Positions 24,326-34,634 of a DNA stretch of 64,000 bases are shown here, one piece after another (the first letter of the stretch is position 1; the number at the start of each line of letters is the position of its first letter). The notes beneath the pieces are model-generated. The model was not told the DNA's origin and ran no database searches. It saw only the letters and a list, made by a program, of their open reading frames with translations. The DNA is from Rheinheimera sp. EpRS3. GTDB lineage: Bacteria > Pseudomonadota > Gammaproteobacteria > Enterobacterales > Alteromonadaceae. The position numbers and the translations under genes were made by a program. The DNA lies in the NCBI RefSeq assembly GCF_001513785.1, contig NZ_LNQS01000008.1, positions 310,001-374,000 on the forward strand, written 5' to 3'.

Positions 24326-26392
24326 TCACAGGCCGTCAGTAATGATTTTTGGTGTTACGAAAATTAGTAACTCATTCTTTTCATTAACTTCACGGGTTGA
24401 TCTGAACAAAACGCCGACATAAGGAATATCACCAAATAACGGCACCTTATTAACTGTCGATAGAATTTGCTGCTGGTAAATACCACCTAGAACGATGGTT
24501 TCACCATTATCAACCAAGACCTGGGTTTGTATTTGTTGTGTATCAATGGCTGTTGCTGGCCCGGTTGGGGTTTGCACCGTTTCACCACGGGTATTCTGGG
24601 TAATAATCAGATCCAGGATGATTTTATTGTCCGGGGTGATCTGGGGCGTTACTGTTAAACTTAATACCGCTTTCTTAAACTCCACGGTGGTAGCACCGCT
24701 GGATGCAGCCTGTACATAGGGGATTTCAACACCCTGCTCTATCCTGGCTTCTTTCTGGTTTGCCGTAGTAATACGCGGGCTGGCGATAATTTCACCTTTG
24801 TTTTCTTGCTCAAGGGCTGAAAGTTCAAGATCCAGTAAGGTGCCATCTGCCAGGCGGGCGATATGAAAAGCAATACTACCTGCCGGGTTGCTGGCAGGTA
24901 AGTTCACATTCCAGCGATCATCAAGTGAAGGGATCACACCATTAGCAATACTGTTGGCGCCACCTGCAGAGCCTGATGTACCCTGATTAGAGCTGCCACT
25001 GCTTTGCTGGTCGCTAAAGCCCCAGCGAATACCCAGCTCATCAGTAACACTGTCACGCACGGTTACCATGCGCGATTCAATCAGTACCTGCCGTACCGGA
25101 ATATCCAGCCGCTCTATTAACTTACGGACGCTTTCAATATTACGGGCGGTATCTTTAATTAAGATGGTATTGGTACGCTCATCCACATTAACAGAACCGC
25201 GGGATGACAGCATGGTTGCATCTTTGTTTGATAATAACCCGGCTAAATCAGCCGCTTTGGCGTAATTAATTGTCAGGAAATCCGAGTACAAAGGCTCCAG
25301 ATCGGCCACTGTTTGTCTGGCCTCAAGTTCTCTGGCTTCACGCGCTGCCAACTCCTCGGTTGGCGCTACCATCAGGATATTGCCTTCCATCCGCTTATCT
25401 AAACCTTTGACCCTAAGCACAATATCCAGAGCCTGATCCCAGGGCGTACCATCTAAACGCAACGTAATATTGCCGGTTACAGAGTCACTGGTTACCAGAT
25501 TAAAGCCGTTATAATCAGCAATAATCTGTAGTACGGTACGCACCGGGATATCCTGGAAATTCAATGAAATTGCCCGGCCTTTATACTCTTTTCCGCCGCC
25601 AAGAATGCTGCGGTTGGTGGTATCGCGCTCCACATTCAACGTGAAAATGTTATCGATTTGCTGATAGGTAAAGGTAAACTCTGCAGTAGTATCTACCACC
25701 AGACGGGTAGAGCTGCCTTCTTTAAAGGTTTCTATACCTTTTACAATAGTACCAAAATCAACTACATCCAACTGATACAACAACTCGTCGAGAATATCGG
25801 TGTTATGAAACTCAACTTCCAGTTTCCCTAAACGCTCGGCTACATCAACAGCGGCGGTGTTATCGCGTAAAAACACCAATACGTGGCCTTCGCCTTTATC
25901 ACCACGGCGAAAATCAATTGCATTTACCCGGTTAATATAAGTGGGGGTGACATCGGCCACTGAACCAACATTACCTGAAGTAGGGTTGTCGGAAATATGA
26001 ATATGAAAAACATTACCTCTGACCCGGGTACGATAAATTTTCAGATAATCCAGATAGATAACAGTTTTAAACCCTTCACCGACAAATTCAGACGTAACAC
26101 GTTTTACCCCGGCTTTATCGATCAGTACTTCGTTTAATTTTTCTTCGTAATCTGAGTTATCAAAAAATAATTCAATACGAGCAGGTTCATTGAACACCTG
26201 AATACTCGGATCTGCGTACAACTCTTCATCAAAAATAAACTCAATTTCTGTTTCACCTGTCAGCAACGGGTTGTATCTGACATCATATAACAGGGGCACA
26301 GCTGCTGCGGGCAACGACAGTAACATTAAGGCTGCAAAGCACATAGCTGTGCACTGGAGTCTGCCAGACATTATTTTGATTATTTTATCCAT
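24326..26392 (-). CDS. pilQ: Type IV pilus secretin PilQ
   Basis: Outer-membrane secretin through which the type IV pilus is extruded. 688 residues: signal peptide (to about residue 31), two N-terminal AMIN-type peptidoglycan-binding regions (about 35-135 and 150-255), an STN/secretin short domain (RAISLNFQDIPVRTVLQIIADYNG near 280), an N0/N1-like region, a Gly/Ser-rich stretch near 465, and the secretin barrel (VLIESRMVTVRD ... VPLFGDIPYVGVLFRS ... ELLIFVTPKII). Last gene of pilMNOPQ, 18 bases after pilP. Confidence 0.96.
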   Translation of the reverse strand: MDKIIKIMSGRLQCTAMCFAALMLLSLPAAAVPLLYDVRYNPLLTGETEIEFIFDEELYADPSIQVFNEPARIELFFDNSDYEEKLNEVLIDKAGVKRVTSEFVGEGFKTVIYLDYLKIYRTRVRGNVFHIHISDNPTSGNVGSVADVTPTYINRVNAIDFRRGDKGEGHVLVFLRDNTAAVDVAERLGKLEVEFHNTDILDELLYQLDVVDFGTIVKGIETFKEGSSTRLVVDTTAEFTFTYQQIDNIFTLNVERDTTNRSILGGGKEYKGRAISLNFQDIPVRTVLQIIADYNGFNLVTSDSVTGNITLRLDGTPWDQALDIVLRVKGLDKRMEGNILMVAPTEELAAREARELEARQTVADLEPLYSDFLTINYAKAADLAGLLSNKDATMLSSRGSVNVDERTNTILIKDTARNIESVRKLIERLDIPVRQVLIESRMVTVRDSVTDELGIRWGFSDQQSSGSSNQGTSGSAGGANSIANGVIPSLDDRWNVNLPASNPAGSIAFHIARLADGTLLDLELSALEQENKGEIIASPRITTANQKEARIEQGVEIPYVQAASSGATTVEFKKAVLSLTVTPQITPDNKIILDLIITQNTRGETVQTPTGPATAIDTQQIQTQVLVDNGETIVLGGIYQQQILSTVNKVPLFGDIPYVGVLFRSTREVNEKNELLIFVTPKIITDGL

Positions 26393-26410
26393 GATTTACT
26401 CGCATACCTG

Positions 26411-26947
26411 TCAATTACTCGCCGCAGATGACAGATCAGTCATCTGTAACATGGTCGTCCGTTCTTTCCAGCAACCCGCGCCATCGGGGATCAATTCCAG
26501 CAACTCTATATGAGTAGGCTCCACATTAATCACCCTGCCGTGAAACAATCCTACGTGGTTGCTCAGGGTTACCCGGTGCAATGTTTTGTCAGAGGCCTCA
26601 ATCAGCGCCCAGATATTACCTGTATCGCCCAAGGTGCCACGCATCTTTAAGTTGTCCAGCGCGTATTTTTCTAATGGTTCTTTCCTGCGCCTCGGGTCTG
26701 GATGCAAACAGTCTTGCACCTGCAGAAACTTATCCTGTACCGCCTCTGGCCTTGGTGCGGCAAAGGGGCTCCGTACGTCCTGAGAGCGATAAGGAATATG
26801 AACAAACTCCTTAACTTCTGGCAACGGTTCTACACGGGCTTTGGTGCTGGATTTTACTTCGGCAATGTACTGCTGCACACCGCTCAAATCATTAAAACAA
26901 CCGCTTAGTAGTAAGCTCAACCCAACAACACACATTGGTCTTATCAT
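26411..26947 (-). CDS. pilP: Type IV pilus assembly lipoprotein PilP
   Basis: 178-residue inner-membrane lipoprotein linking the PilNO complex to the PilQ secretin. It begins with a lipoprotein signal (VVGLSLLLSGCFND, lipidated Cys at about residue 17), followed by a flexible Pro/Lys region and a C-terminal beta domain with FVHIPYRSQDVRSPFA and LDNLKMRGTLGDTGNIWALIEA, typical of PilP. Start overlaps the pilO stop by four bases. Confidence 0.95.
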   Translation of the reverse strand: MIRPMCVVGLSLLLSGCFNDLSGVQQYIAEVKSSTKARVEPLPEVKEFVHIPYRSQDVRSPFAAPRPEAVQDKFLQVQDCLHPDPRRRKEPLEKYALDNLKMRGTLGDTGNIWALIEASDKTLHRVTLSNHVGLFHGRVINVEPTHIELLELIPDGAGCWKERTTMLQMTDLSSAASN

Positions 26948-27537
26948 GGCTGAACCTCCTTATAGCGGTAGGTTTTTGCCACTACATTAAAACGTAGCCT
27001 TTCGTTTGGTTCGGTTTGAATAGAAAAGTCATGCAAACTTACAATACGCGGCAATTTAGCGACTTCACTGACGAAATTACCAAACTGGTGGTAGTCACCT
27101 ACTACTTCTATTTTTATTGGCAACTCAGTATAAAATTCTTTTTCTATTTCCGGTTCCCAGTTAATACGAATAAAAGTTAACCCACTGGTGGTTCCAACAT
27201 AGGTAATGTCATCCAGCAGGCCTGGTGTTTCATGCGTTGTTGGCAACTGTTTTAGCAAAAACGAAAACGTTTGCTCCATCTCAACCATTTGCTGCTTATA
27301 TAAATCCAGATTTACTGCAAATGCATATTTGCTGCGGTAAAGCTGGCGTAACTCAACTTCCTTTTTTTGTGCAAAAGCCAACTCATCAATCTTGCTGTCA
27401 ACCAGCAGGAAATAACTTAATACCGATACTAAAAGTGCAAGTATTACAGCAAAGATGATCTTTGCGGCAACAGGCCAGGAACCCATGTTCTGAAAATCCA
27501 GATCATTGATATCAATCTCAGATAGATTCAGATTCAT
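26944..27537 (-). CDS. pilO: Type IV pilus assembly protein PilO
   Basis: 197-residue bitopic inner-membrane protein that pairs with PilN. A short cytoplasmic tail with DINDLDFQNMGSWP, one transmembrane helix at about 25-47 (IIFAVILALLVSVLSYFLLV), a coiled coil and a ferredoxin-like periplasmic domain ending in QTEPNERLRFNVVAKTYRY. Overlaps pilN and pilP by four bases on each side (ATGA), as expected for equimolar production of an assembly subcomplex. Confidence 0.95.
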   Translation of the reverse strand: MNLNLSEIDINDLDFQNMGSWPVAAKIIFAVILALLVSVLSYFLLVDSKIDELAFAQKKEVELRQLYRSKYAFAVNLDLYKQQMVEMEQTFSFLLKQLPTTHETPGLLDDITYVGTTSGLTFIRINWEPEIEKEFYTELPIKIEVVGDYHQFGNFVSEVAKLPRIVSLHDFSIQTEPNERLRFNVVAKTYRYKEVQP

Positions 27538-28130
27538 TTAGCACCACCTTTTACCGGAGTTGCAGGGGCGTCAGAGCCCTGCACCGCTTCGTAACCTTCA
27601 ACTTTGAGGTGCATCTTAAAATTACTTAATAAGCTGGTATTATCTTTACCAGCCTCGATAAATTCCAACAATGGGCTGGAAAGCAATTCTGACTCTTCTG
27701 CTTCGCGTAATAAATTAGATAAACGGTTGTTAGATTCGCTTTTACCAATTAACAGCAAAGCCGTACCTTTTTTATCCAGCTGAGTTAGGTAAACCCCGGC
27801 AGGCACTGACTGGGCGATAGCGTCCATAATTTGCGTCCCCAGATTACGGCTGCCTTGCAGCTGTTCAATCAGTGACATACGCTGTTGTAAATTTTTCTTC
27901 GTGTCATTTAGCGTGCGGATCTCCGCTATGCGTTGATCCAGCACCTTAATTTCATTTTCCAGATAGCGGTTGCGCTGAGTTTGTCCGTCAATACGGGCGT
28001 TATAGGTTATGTTTACCAGAAATATAAGTAAAAAACTCATTACCGCTGTTGCCGTAAGCACTGTAAGGTATTGTTTCTGCTGCTCTTTACGCGCCGCTTC
28101 CCGCCACGGCAACAGGTTTATATATGCCAT
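27534..28130 (-). CDS. pilN: Type IV pilus assembly protein PilN
   Basis: 198-residue inner-membrane protein. The N-terminus AYINLLPWREAARK is the conserved PilN segment that docks into PilM; a transmembrane helix follows (about residues 22-44), then a coiled coil (LENEIKVLDQRIAEIRTLND) and the periplasmic domain with IAQSVPAGVYLTQLDKKG. It overlaps pilM by 13 bases and pilO by four. Confidence 0.95.
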   Translation of the reverse strand: MAYINLLPWREAARKEQQKQYLTVLTATAVMSFLLIFLVNITYNARIDGQTQRNRYLENEIKVLDQRIAEIRTLNDTKKNLQQRMSLIEQLQGSRNLGTQIMDAIAQSVPAGVYLTQLDKKGTALLLIGKSESNNRLSNLLREAEESELLSSPLLEFIEAGKDNTSLLSNFKMHLKVEGYEAVQGSDAPATPVKGGAK

Positions 28131-29197
28131 GATGAAAAACTCCTTAACGCCAGACCGCTGGCAACCATTAACTGCGATGAATGACGGTTAAGCTGATCAC
28201 GGTCAACAGACGTGGCCACTTCCATGGCTTTAAAAGGATTCGCCACCACGGTATGAATGCCCAACTCATCAATCAGCAGCTTATCAATACCTTCTATAAG
28301 CGCAGTGCCACCAGACAACACCAGGTAATCCACAGTGTCTTTACCACTGCTGGTAAGGTACATCTGGATACCGCGGCGTACCTGTTGTAGCAGCATAGTC
28401 TGAAATGGTGCCAAAACTTCAAAGGTGTAATTTGGTGGCAAATCGCTGTTTACTTTGGCTTGTTCTGCTTCGTCGTAGCTTTTATTGTAATAAGATAAAA
28501 TACTACGGGTGTATTGATCGCCGCCAAATACCTGATCACGGGTATACAGTGTTTTGCCATTTTCCATAATGCTGAGTAAGGTCATGGTGGCGCCTATGTC
28601 CACCATAGCAACCACTTTTTTATGCGCATCATCTGGTAATTGTTTCAAACATAGTTGTGCAGCGCGGCTTAAAGCATAGCTTTCAATATCCACCACCTTT
28701 GCCGTGAATCCGCTATTGTCTAATGCAGCAACACGCGCCTCAATACTTTCTGTGCGGGCAGCACTTAACAGCACATTAACTTTGGAAGGATCAGCTTCGT
28801 TCACATCCAGCTTTTCAAAGTCCAGGCTAACTTCATTTAATGGGTAAGGAATTAACGTGTCTGCTTCTACTTCAATCTGGCTTTCCAGTTCAGCATCCGT
28901 TAAGGACACATCCATGAAAATGACTTTGCTGATCACGGTAGATCCGGAAACGGCGGCGGCAGCAAATTTTACTGAACGGGGGATCTTTTTGCGGATCTTG
29001 CTAAGCACATTGCCTACGGCCTCTATGTCCTGTATCTCACGATCAGACATAGCACCTTTCGCCATTGGCTCAACTGCAACGGCTTCCACTTTGTAAACAC
29101 CATTATGCTGGCTAAGTAACACAGCTTTGACGGAGTGTGCACCAACGTCAATCCCAACCATCATGGGCGTTTGTTTACTAAACAGGCGATTTATCAT
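28118..29197 (-). CDS. pilM: Type IV pilus assembly ATPase-like protein PilM
   Basis: Cytoplasmic actin-like (FtsA-fold) protein of 359 residues that binds PilN. Nucleotide-fold motifs are GIDVGAHSVKAVLL near residue 15, MVDIGATMTLLSI near 195 and LVLSGGTALIEGID near 300. First gene of the pilMNOPQ operon, divergent from mrcA across 153 bases that must hold both promoters, the standard arrangement in pseudomonads and alteromonads. Confidence 0.95.
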   Translation of the reverse strand: MINRLFSKQTPMMVGIDVGAHSVKAVLLSQHNGVYKVEAVAVEPMAKGAMSDREIQDIEAVGNVLSKIRKKIPRSVKFAAAAVSGSTVISKVIFMDVSLTDAELESQIEVEADTLIPYPLNEVSLDFEKLDVNEADPSKVNVLLSAARTESIEARVAALDNSGFTAKVVDIESYALSRAAQLCLKQLPDDAHKKVVAMVDIGATMTLLSIMENGKTLYTRDQVFGGDQYTRSILSYYNKSYDEAEQAKVNSDLPPNYTFEVLAPFQTMLLQQVRRGIQMYLTSSGKDTVDYLVLSGGTALIEGIDKLLIDELGIHTVVANPFKAMEVATSVDRDQLNRHSSQLMVASGLALRSFSSWHI

Positions 29198-29350
29198 AGC
29201 ACCCTGCGACCAATTTATAGTTATGATTATAATTGTCTCATTGATAGCTTAGTCGCTAATTTTTGGCAAGAAAAAGCGTTTAATCTAATGCTAATAAATA
29301 TATACTAGCAGCGTTGTAAAGGAATTGGGAGTAAAAATTGGGGCTATTCA

Positions 29351-31960
29351 GTGTCTTGGGTTAAAAAACTTTTAATTCTTAGCCTGCTAATGATCGTCTT
29401 TGGCATCATTTCGATCGCTGGGATCTACTTTTATCTTAAAGATGATCTTCCAGACGTCACAACCTTGCAGGATGTAAGACTACAAACGCCGATGCAGGTA
29501 TTTACTGCAGACGGAGAACTGATTTCGCAATTTGGTGAAAAACGCCGTATTCCACTTAAATTGGAAGAAATGCCGCCTTTGTTAATAGAGGCATTCTTAG
29601 CTGTTGAGGATACAAGGTTTTATGAACACCCCGGTATAGATATCATCGGTATTTTCCGTGCTGTTACGGTAGTGGCATCATCGGGCGATTTCAGTCAGGG
29701 TGCCAGCACTATTACCCAACAGCTGGCGCGGAACTTCTTTTTAAGCCGCGAAAAGAAGATAGTTCGTAAAATCAAAGAGATTTTTCTAGCGATTCATATA
29801 GAGCAACTACTAACAAAAGATCAGATCCTCGAGCTTTATCTAAATAAGATAGAGCTGGGTCAACGGTCTTTCGGTGTGGGTGCTGCAGCTCAGGTGTATT
29901 TTGGTAAAACGGTGCACGAATTAACTGTCGATGAAATTGCTATTATTGCCGGTTTACCTAAAGCCCCCTCTGCGCTCAATCCTGTGCGCTCGGCATCTAA
30001 TGCCAGAGCACGCCGTAATGTTGTGCTTGGCCGTATGCTGGAAACACGCGTAATTGACAAAGCCGCTTACGATCTGGCCATTGCTGCTCCGGTTACCAGC
30101 CGCTTGCATGGTGCCCAAATTACCGCCTCTGCACCTTATATTGCTGAAATGGTGCGTCAGGACATGGTCAATCGCTTTGGCGAAGAAACTGCCTACTCTG
30201 CAGGCTTACAAGTGTTTACCACTATTCAGAGCAAGCAGCAGGCAGAAGCAAAACACGCATTGCAGCAAAACCTGTATGACTACGACGAACGCCATGGCTA
30301 CAGAGGGCCGGTAGCAGAGCTATGGCAATCAACTCTGGTTGAAGCAGAAAACGCAGAGCATAAGTTTGAACAGGAAGATCCGCTAAGCGCAGAAGAAATT
30401 CTTGCCTACCTTGATAAACAAAGTAGCATTGAAGACTTACGTTCAGCCATTATTACAGCAGTGCATGAACAAAGTGCCGATGCGATTATTGCCGGTGGTC
30501 AGGAAGTCACATTGCAATGGGACGGCCTGAAGTGGGCTCGTACTTTTCAAACTGATGAACGTCAGGGCGTCGCACCAAAAACGGCTTTTGCTATTGTTAA
30601 GCCCGGACAACACGTTTTGCTGCGCCAGCAGAACGACCAATGGCGCCTCAGCCAGGTACCCCAGGCCAGTAGTGCCATAGTAGCAATTGATCCGCATAAT
30701 GGTGCTATCCGCTCGCTGGTTGGTGGCTACAGCTTTAGCCAAAGCCAGTTTAATCGTGTTACGCAGGCAAAACGGCAGGTGGGTTCAAACATAAAACCCT
30801 TTATCTATTCTGCCGCGCTGGAGCATGGCCATACGCTGGCAACCATTATGAATGATGCTCCTATTCATCAGTGGGACAGCAATGCAGGTATTGCCTGGCG
30901 GCCGAAAAACTCTCCGGCAGTTTACGACGGCCCAATCCGCGTGCGTGAAGCACTGGCCAAGTCAAAAAACGTAGTGTCAGTTCGTCTGCTCAGAGCAGTG
31001 GGTATAGATAACATTATTACCCACCTGCAACGCTTTGGTTTTACGCCCAGTGATTTACCGCGCAATGAAACCCTTTCATTAGGTTCAGCCTCATTAACGC
31101 CGTTGGAACTGGTAACAGGCTATGCAGTATTTGCTAATGGCGGCTATCTGGTAACGCCTTACGTTATTGAGAAAATACTGAGTGAAGAGGGTGAGCTATT
31201 GTATCAGCACAACCCTGTCACCGCCTGCCAGGGCTGCGACACAACGCCTGCGGAACAGCAGACAGCCGAACAGCCTGGTGATGCTGAAGCCCAGATGGAT
31301 CAGTTATTTAATACCTTGTCACTTGATACGCCATTAAACCAGCAAGACATCGCAGAGCAGTCAGTAAAACAGGCTGAGCAGGTTATTTCTGAGCAAAACA
31401 GCTTTCTTATTGCCGATGCGCTAAAAAGCAGTGTTTGGGGTGGTGGCAGCTGGCAACATGGCACAGGCTGGAATGGCACTGCATGGCGCGTGCAGCGCCT
31501 GAAAAGACGCGATATTTCGGCAAAAACCGGTACCACCAATGACTCTAAAGATACCTGGTTCTCTGGTTTTACCCCGGATCTGGCTGTAACAGTGTGGGTG
31601 GGTTTTGACGACGCTAACCGCAGCCTGGGCCGTGCTTTATGGCATGCCAATATGGGCCAGCAGCAAAGCGCAGGTACTGAATCCGGCGCCCGTACTGCAC
31701 TACCCGCCTGGCTTACTTACATGGAAACGGCTTTACCGCAATATCCGGAGCAGCCAGCTAATGCGCCTGTCGGTTTATCATCTGTACGTATCGACTTACA
31801 AACCGGCCTGCTGACCAACCGTACCGACTACACCAGTGCTTTTGAATACTTTAAACCCGGTACAGAGCCTAAGCAGTATGCTACCGCCAATATTCAGCAA
31901 ATCAGTTTTGATAAAGCACAGGATAAAAAGCAGGACGAAGAGGAAGTTGAGTTGTTCTGA
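29351..31960 (+). CDS. mrcA: Penicillin-binding protein 1A (bifunctional)
   Basis: Class A PBP that polymerises and cross-links peptidoglycan at the outer face of the inner membrane. 869 residues: N-terminal anchor (about 6-28), glycosyltransferase domain with VEDTRFYEHPGID near 88 and QGASTITQQLARNFFL near 118, an OB-like insertion, and transpeptidase domain with the active-site SxxK in VGSNIKPFIY near 479, SKN near 539 and KTGT near 724. The start codon is GTG, preceded by TTGGGG. Length and order fit PBP1a (ponA/mrcA). Followed by a strong bidirectional terminator shared with argH. Confidence 0.96.
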   Translation: MSWVKKLLILSLLMIVFGIISIAGIYFYLKDDLPDVTTLQDVRLQTPMQVFTADGELISQFGEKRRIPLKLEEMPPLLIEAFLAVEDTRFYEHPGIDIIGIFRAVTVVASSGDFSQGASTITQQLARNFFLSREKKIVRKIKEIFLAIHIEQLLTKDQILELYLNKIELGQRSFGVGAAAQVYFGKTVHELTVDEIAIIAGLPKAPSALNPVRSASNARARRNVVLGRMLETRVIDKAAYDLAIAAPVTSRLHGAQITASAPYIAEMVRQDMVNRFGEETAYSAGLQVFTTIQSKQQAEAKHALQQNLYDYDERHGYRGPVAELWQSTLVEAENAEHKFEQEDPLSAEEILAYLDKQSSIEDLRSAIITAVHEQSADAIIAGGQEVTLQWDGLKWARTFQTDERQGVAPKTAFAIVKPGQHVLLRQQNDQWRLSQVPQASSAIVAIDPHNGAIRSLVGGYSFSQSQFNRVTQAKRQVGSNIKPFIYSAALEHGHTLATIMNDAPIHQWDSNAGIAWRPKNSPAVYDGPIRVREALAKSKNVVSVRLLRAVGIDNIITHLQRFGFTPSDLPRNETLSLGSASLTPLELVTGYAVFANGGYLVTPYVIEKILSEEGELLYQHNPVTACQGCDTTPAEQQTAEQPGDAEAQMDQLFNTLSLDTPLNQQDIAEQSVKQAEQVISEQNSFLIADALKSSVWGGGSWQHGTGWNGTAWRVQRLKRRDISAKTGTTNDSKDTWFSGFTPDLAVTVWVGFDDANRSLGRALWHANMGQQQSAGTESGARTALPAWLTYMETALPQYPEQPANAPVGLSSVRIDLQTGLLTNRTDYTSAFEYFKPGTEPKQYATANIQQISFDKAQDKKQDEEEVELF

Positions 31961-31985
31961 CTTTCTGTATTGCTTGCAGATAATT

Positions 31986-32010
31986 AAAAAGCCCGCATTG
32001 CGGGCTTTTT
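31986..32010. terminator. Bidirectional terminator between mrcA and argH
   Basis: AAAAAGCCCGC-ATT-GCGGGCTTTTT, an 11-base perfect stem with T-runs on either strand, between convergent mrcA and argH. Confidence 0.9.
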
Positions 32011-32033
32011 AATACTTATCAATATGATAAGAG

Positions 32034-33413
32034 TCAGGCTGATTCAAACCACTGCTTTGCCTGTGCCAGGGCCGCGAGCACTTGCTGCGGTGCAGTACCG
32101 CCCAGGGCTGCACGTTTTTGTAAACCGGCTTCCAGTTGCAGCGCCGGATAGACATCCTCGCCAATCAATCTGCTAAACTGCTGTAACTCGCTCAGAGGCA
32201 AGGCTTCCAGCGCCAGCTGCTGCTTAGCCGCATGCAATACCAGCTCGCCGACTACCTCGTGTGCATCACGAAACGGCATACCTTTACTAACTAAGTAATC
32301 GGCTAAGTCAGTGGCGTTGCTGTAGCCCAGCTCTGCCGCCTGGCGGCACTGTGCCTCGTTAACACTTAAGTGCGGGAGTACCGTGGCCAATACCAGCAAA
32401 GATTGCTGCCACGTCGCCATCAGGTCAAAAAAGCCCTGCTTGTCTTCCTGCATATCTTTGTTGTAAGCCAACGGTAAGCCTTTTAGTACATGTAAAATCG
32501 CCACTAAATGGCCCAGTACACGGCCGGTTTTGCCGCGCAGTAACTCAAACACGTCGGGGTTTTTCTTTTGCGGCATTAACGATGAGCCGGAGCTTATCGC
32601 ATCGCCCAGTTTGAAAAAGCCCGCTTCGCCGGAGCAGAAAAAAATAACATCTTCGGATAAGCGTGATAAATGCGTCATACAGATGCTGGCCGCGGCAGAT
32701 AACTCCACCACGTAGTCACGGTCTGATACCGCATCCAGGCTGTTTAGCGCAGCGCTGCTAAAACCCAACCGCTGTGCCAGCTGCTCACGATCAACTGCGA
32801 CACCGGTGCCGGCTAAGGCACCGCAACCGAGCGGACACACATCCATCCGCGTCAGCGCATCGTCTAAGCGGCTGACATCGCGTTTAAACATCTCAACATA
32901 GGCCAGTGCCCAGTGCGCTACCAATACCGGCTGAGCCCGCTGTAAGTGGGTAAAACCGGGCATTACCGCCGTACCGGCACGCTCTGCAAAGGTCAGCAAG
33001 GCCGCTATGGCACCAAGTAAAGACTGACGCACACTTTGTGCATTCAGTTTGCTCCACAAGCGCAAGTCAGTTGCTACTAAATCATTGCGGCTGCGGCCAG
33101 TGTGCAGCTTTTTCGCCACTGCCCCCAGCTTTGCGGTTAGCTGCGCTTCAACCCAGCTGTGAATATCTTCTTCGCTGGTTTGCAGCGGCAACTTAGGGTC
33201 GGCATCTATCGCCACTGCTAAATCGGCCAGCCCGGCATCGAGCTGCGCCGCTTCGTCGCTGCTGATAATACCGGCCTGCGCCAATTGCTGCGCCCAGGCG
33301 CGCGAGGCCTGAATATCCTGTTGCGCCAGCAGATAATCAAAGCTTAGCGAGTCGTTAAAATCGCGAAACTCCGCCAGGGTTGCTTCCTGAAACCGTCCGC
33401 CCCACATAGCCAT
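32034..33413 (-). CDS. argH: Argininosuccinate lyase
   Basis: Last step of arginine synthesis: splits argininosuccinate to arginine and fumarate. 459 residues. N-terminus MWGGRFQEATLAEFRDFNDS, HTGRSRNDLVATDLRLW near 105, PGFTHLQRAQPVLVAHW near 155 and the superfamily signature GSSLMPQKKNPD near 280 are all present. It follows argG by five bases and is the last gene of the argCBFGH operon. In some relatives argH is fused to argA; here it ends at the normal length. Confidence 0.97.
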   Translation of the reverse strand: MAMWGGRFQEATLAEFRDFNDSLSFDYLLAQQDIQASRAWAQQLAQAGIISSDEAAQLDAGLADLAVAIDADPKLPLQTSEEDIHSWVEAQLTAKLGAVAKKLHTGRSRNDLVATDLRLWSKLNAQSVRQSLLGAIAALLTFAERAGTAVMPGFTHLQRAQPVLVAHWALAYVEMFKRDVSRLDDALTRMDVCPLGCGALAGTGVAVDREQLAQRLGFSSAALNSLDAVSDRDYVVELSAAASICMTHLSRLSEDVIFFCSGEAGFFKLGDAISSGSSLMPQKKNPDVFELLRGKTGRVLGHLVAILHVLKGLPLAYNKDMQEDKQGFFDLMATWQQSLLVLATVLPHLSVNEAQCRQAAELGYSNATDLADYLVSKGMPFRDAHEVVGELVLHAAKQQLALEALPLSELQQFSRLIGEDVYPALQLEAGLQKRAALGGTAPQQVLAALAQAKQWFESA

Positions 33414-33418
33414 AATAA

Positions 33419-34627
33419 TTAACCCTTTTGTTGCTGGTGCAGCGTACGGATGCGGCTGGCCAGGCTGTACAAGCGAATAAAGCCGGCCGCATCTTTCTGG
33501 TTGTACACTTCATCGCCTTCAAAGGTAGCAAAAGCTTCAGAGTACAGCGAGTTAGGCGAGCGGCGCTTGGCCACGGTAACATTACCTTTATACAGCTTAA
33601 TTACCACATCACCGGTTAACTGTTCGGCCAGCGAAGTTGCCGCCGCCAATAGGGCATCTTTTAACGGCGTAAACCAACGGCCGTCATATACCAGCTGGGC
33701 AAATTCCTGGCCGACTTCTTCACGGTATTTCAGTGAAGTGCGGTCATATACCAGCGCTTCCAGGCCTTTTAACGCCGCCATTAAAATGGTGCCGCCCGGT
33801 GTTTCATAACAGCCGCGGGACTTCATACCAACTAAGCGGTTCTCGACGATATCAATCCTGCCAATACCATGCTCAGAGCCGATTTCGTTTAACAATTCAA
33901 TCGCTGCTACCGGCGCAACGGCATGGCCGTTAATTTTGCTCAGCTCGCCTTTATCAAAGCTCAGCTCAACATAGGCAGCATGATCCGGTGCCTGCTCCGG
34001 TGATTTGGTCCACATCCATACCTGGTCTGACGGTTCACACCAGGGGTTTTCCAGCTCGCCGCCCTCATGTGAGATATGCCATAAGTTAGCATCACGGCTG
34101 TAAATTTTGGTAGCAGACGCCGTGGTTGGTACCTTTTTCTCTGCAAGGTAATCCAGCAATGACTGGCGTGAGTTAAATTGCCACTCCCGCCATGGTGCGA
34201 TCACTGCTAACTGCGGTGCCAGCGCAGCAAAAGCGCCCTCAAAGCGCACCTGATCATTACCTTTACCGGTACAGCCATGGCACAGTGCATCGGCGCCCAG
34301 CTCCAGCGCCAATTTTACCTGAGCACGGGCAATAACAGGCCGTGCCATAGAAGTACCCAGCAGATACTGGCCTTCGTATACGGCACCGGTTTTCAGTGTC
34401 GGGTAGATCACTTCTTTTACCAGCTCTTCGCGTAAATCAACGATATGGCAACTGCTGGCACCGGAGTTAATGGCTTTTTGCTCAACACCGGCCAGTTCCT
34501 CATCGCCTTGGCCAACGTTGGCGACAAAGGCGATCACTTCGCAGTTATAGTTGTCTTTTAACCAGGGCACGATAGCCGAAGTGTCCAGACCGCCGGAATA
34601 GGCTAAAACGACTTTTTTAATACTCAT
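33419..34627 (-). CDS. argG: Argininosuccinate synthase
   Basis: Joins citrulline and aspartate using ATP. About 402 residues. The PP-loop AYSGGLDTS is near residue 9; [13 protein letters not shown] near 118 and the C-terminal [12 protein letters not shown] complete the family pattern. I choose ATG 34627 ([13 protein letters not shown]) since GAGGAC lies just before it; the open frame extends five codons to a TTG. It begins inside the 3' end region of argF, indicating coupling. Confidence 0.97.
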   Translation of the reverse strand: MSIKKVVLAYSGGLDTSAIVPWLKDNYNCEVIAFVANVGQGDEELAGVEQKAINSGASSCHIVDLREELVKEVIYPTLKTGAVYEGQYLLGTSMARPVIARAQVKLALELGADALCHGCTGKGNDQVRFEGAFAALAPQLAVIAPWREWQFNSRQSLLDYLAEKKVPTTASATKIYSRDANLWHISHEGGELENPWCEPSDQVWMWTKSPEQAPDHAAYVELSFDKGELSKINGHAVAPVAAIELLNEIGSEHGIGRIDIVENRLVGMKSRGCYETPGGTILMAALKGLEALVYDRTSLKYREEVGQEFAQLVYDGRWFTPLKDALLAAATSLAEQLTGDVVIKLYKGNVTVAKRRSPNSLYSEAFATFEGDEVYNQKDAAGFIRLYSLASRIRTLHQQQKG

Positions 34628-34634
34628 AGTGTCC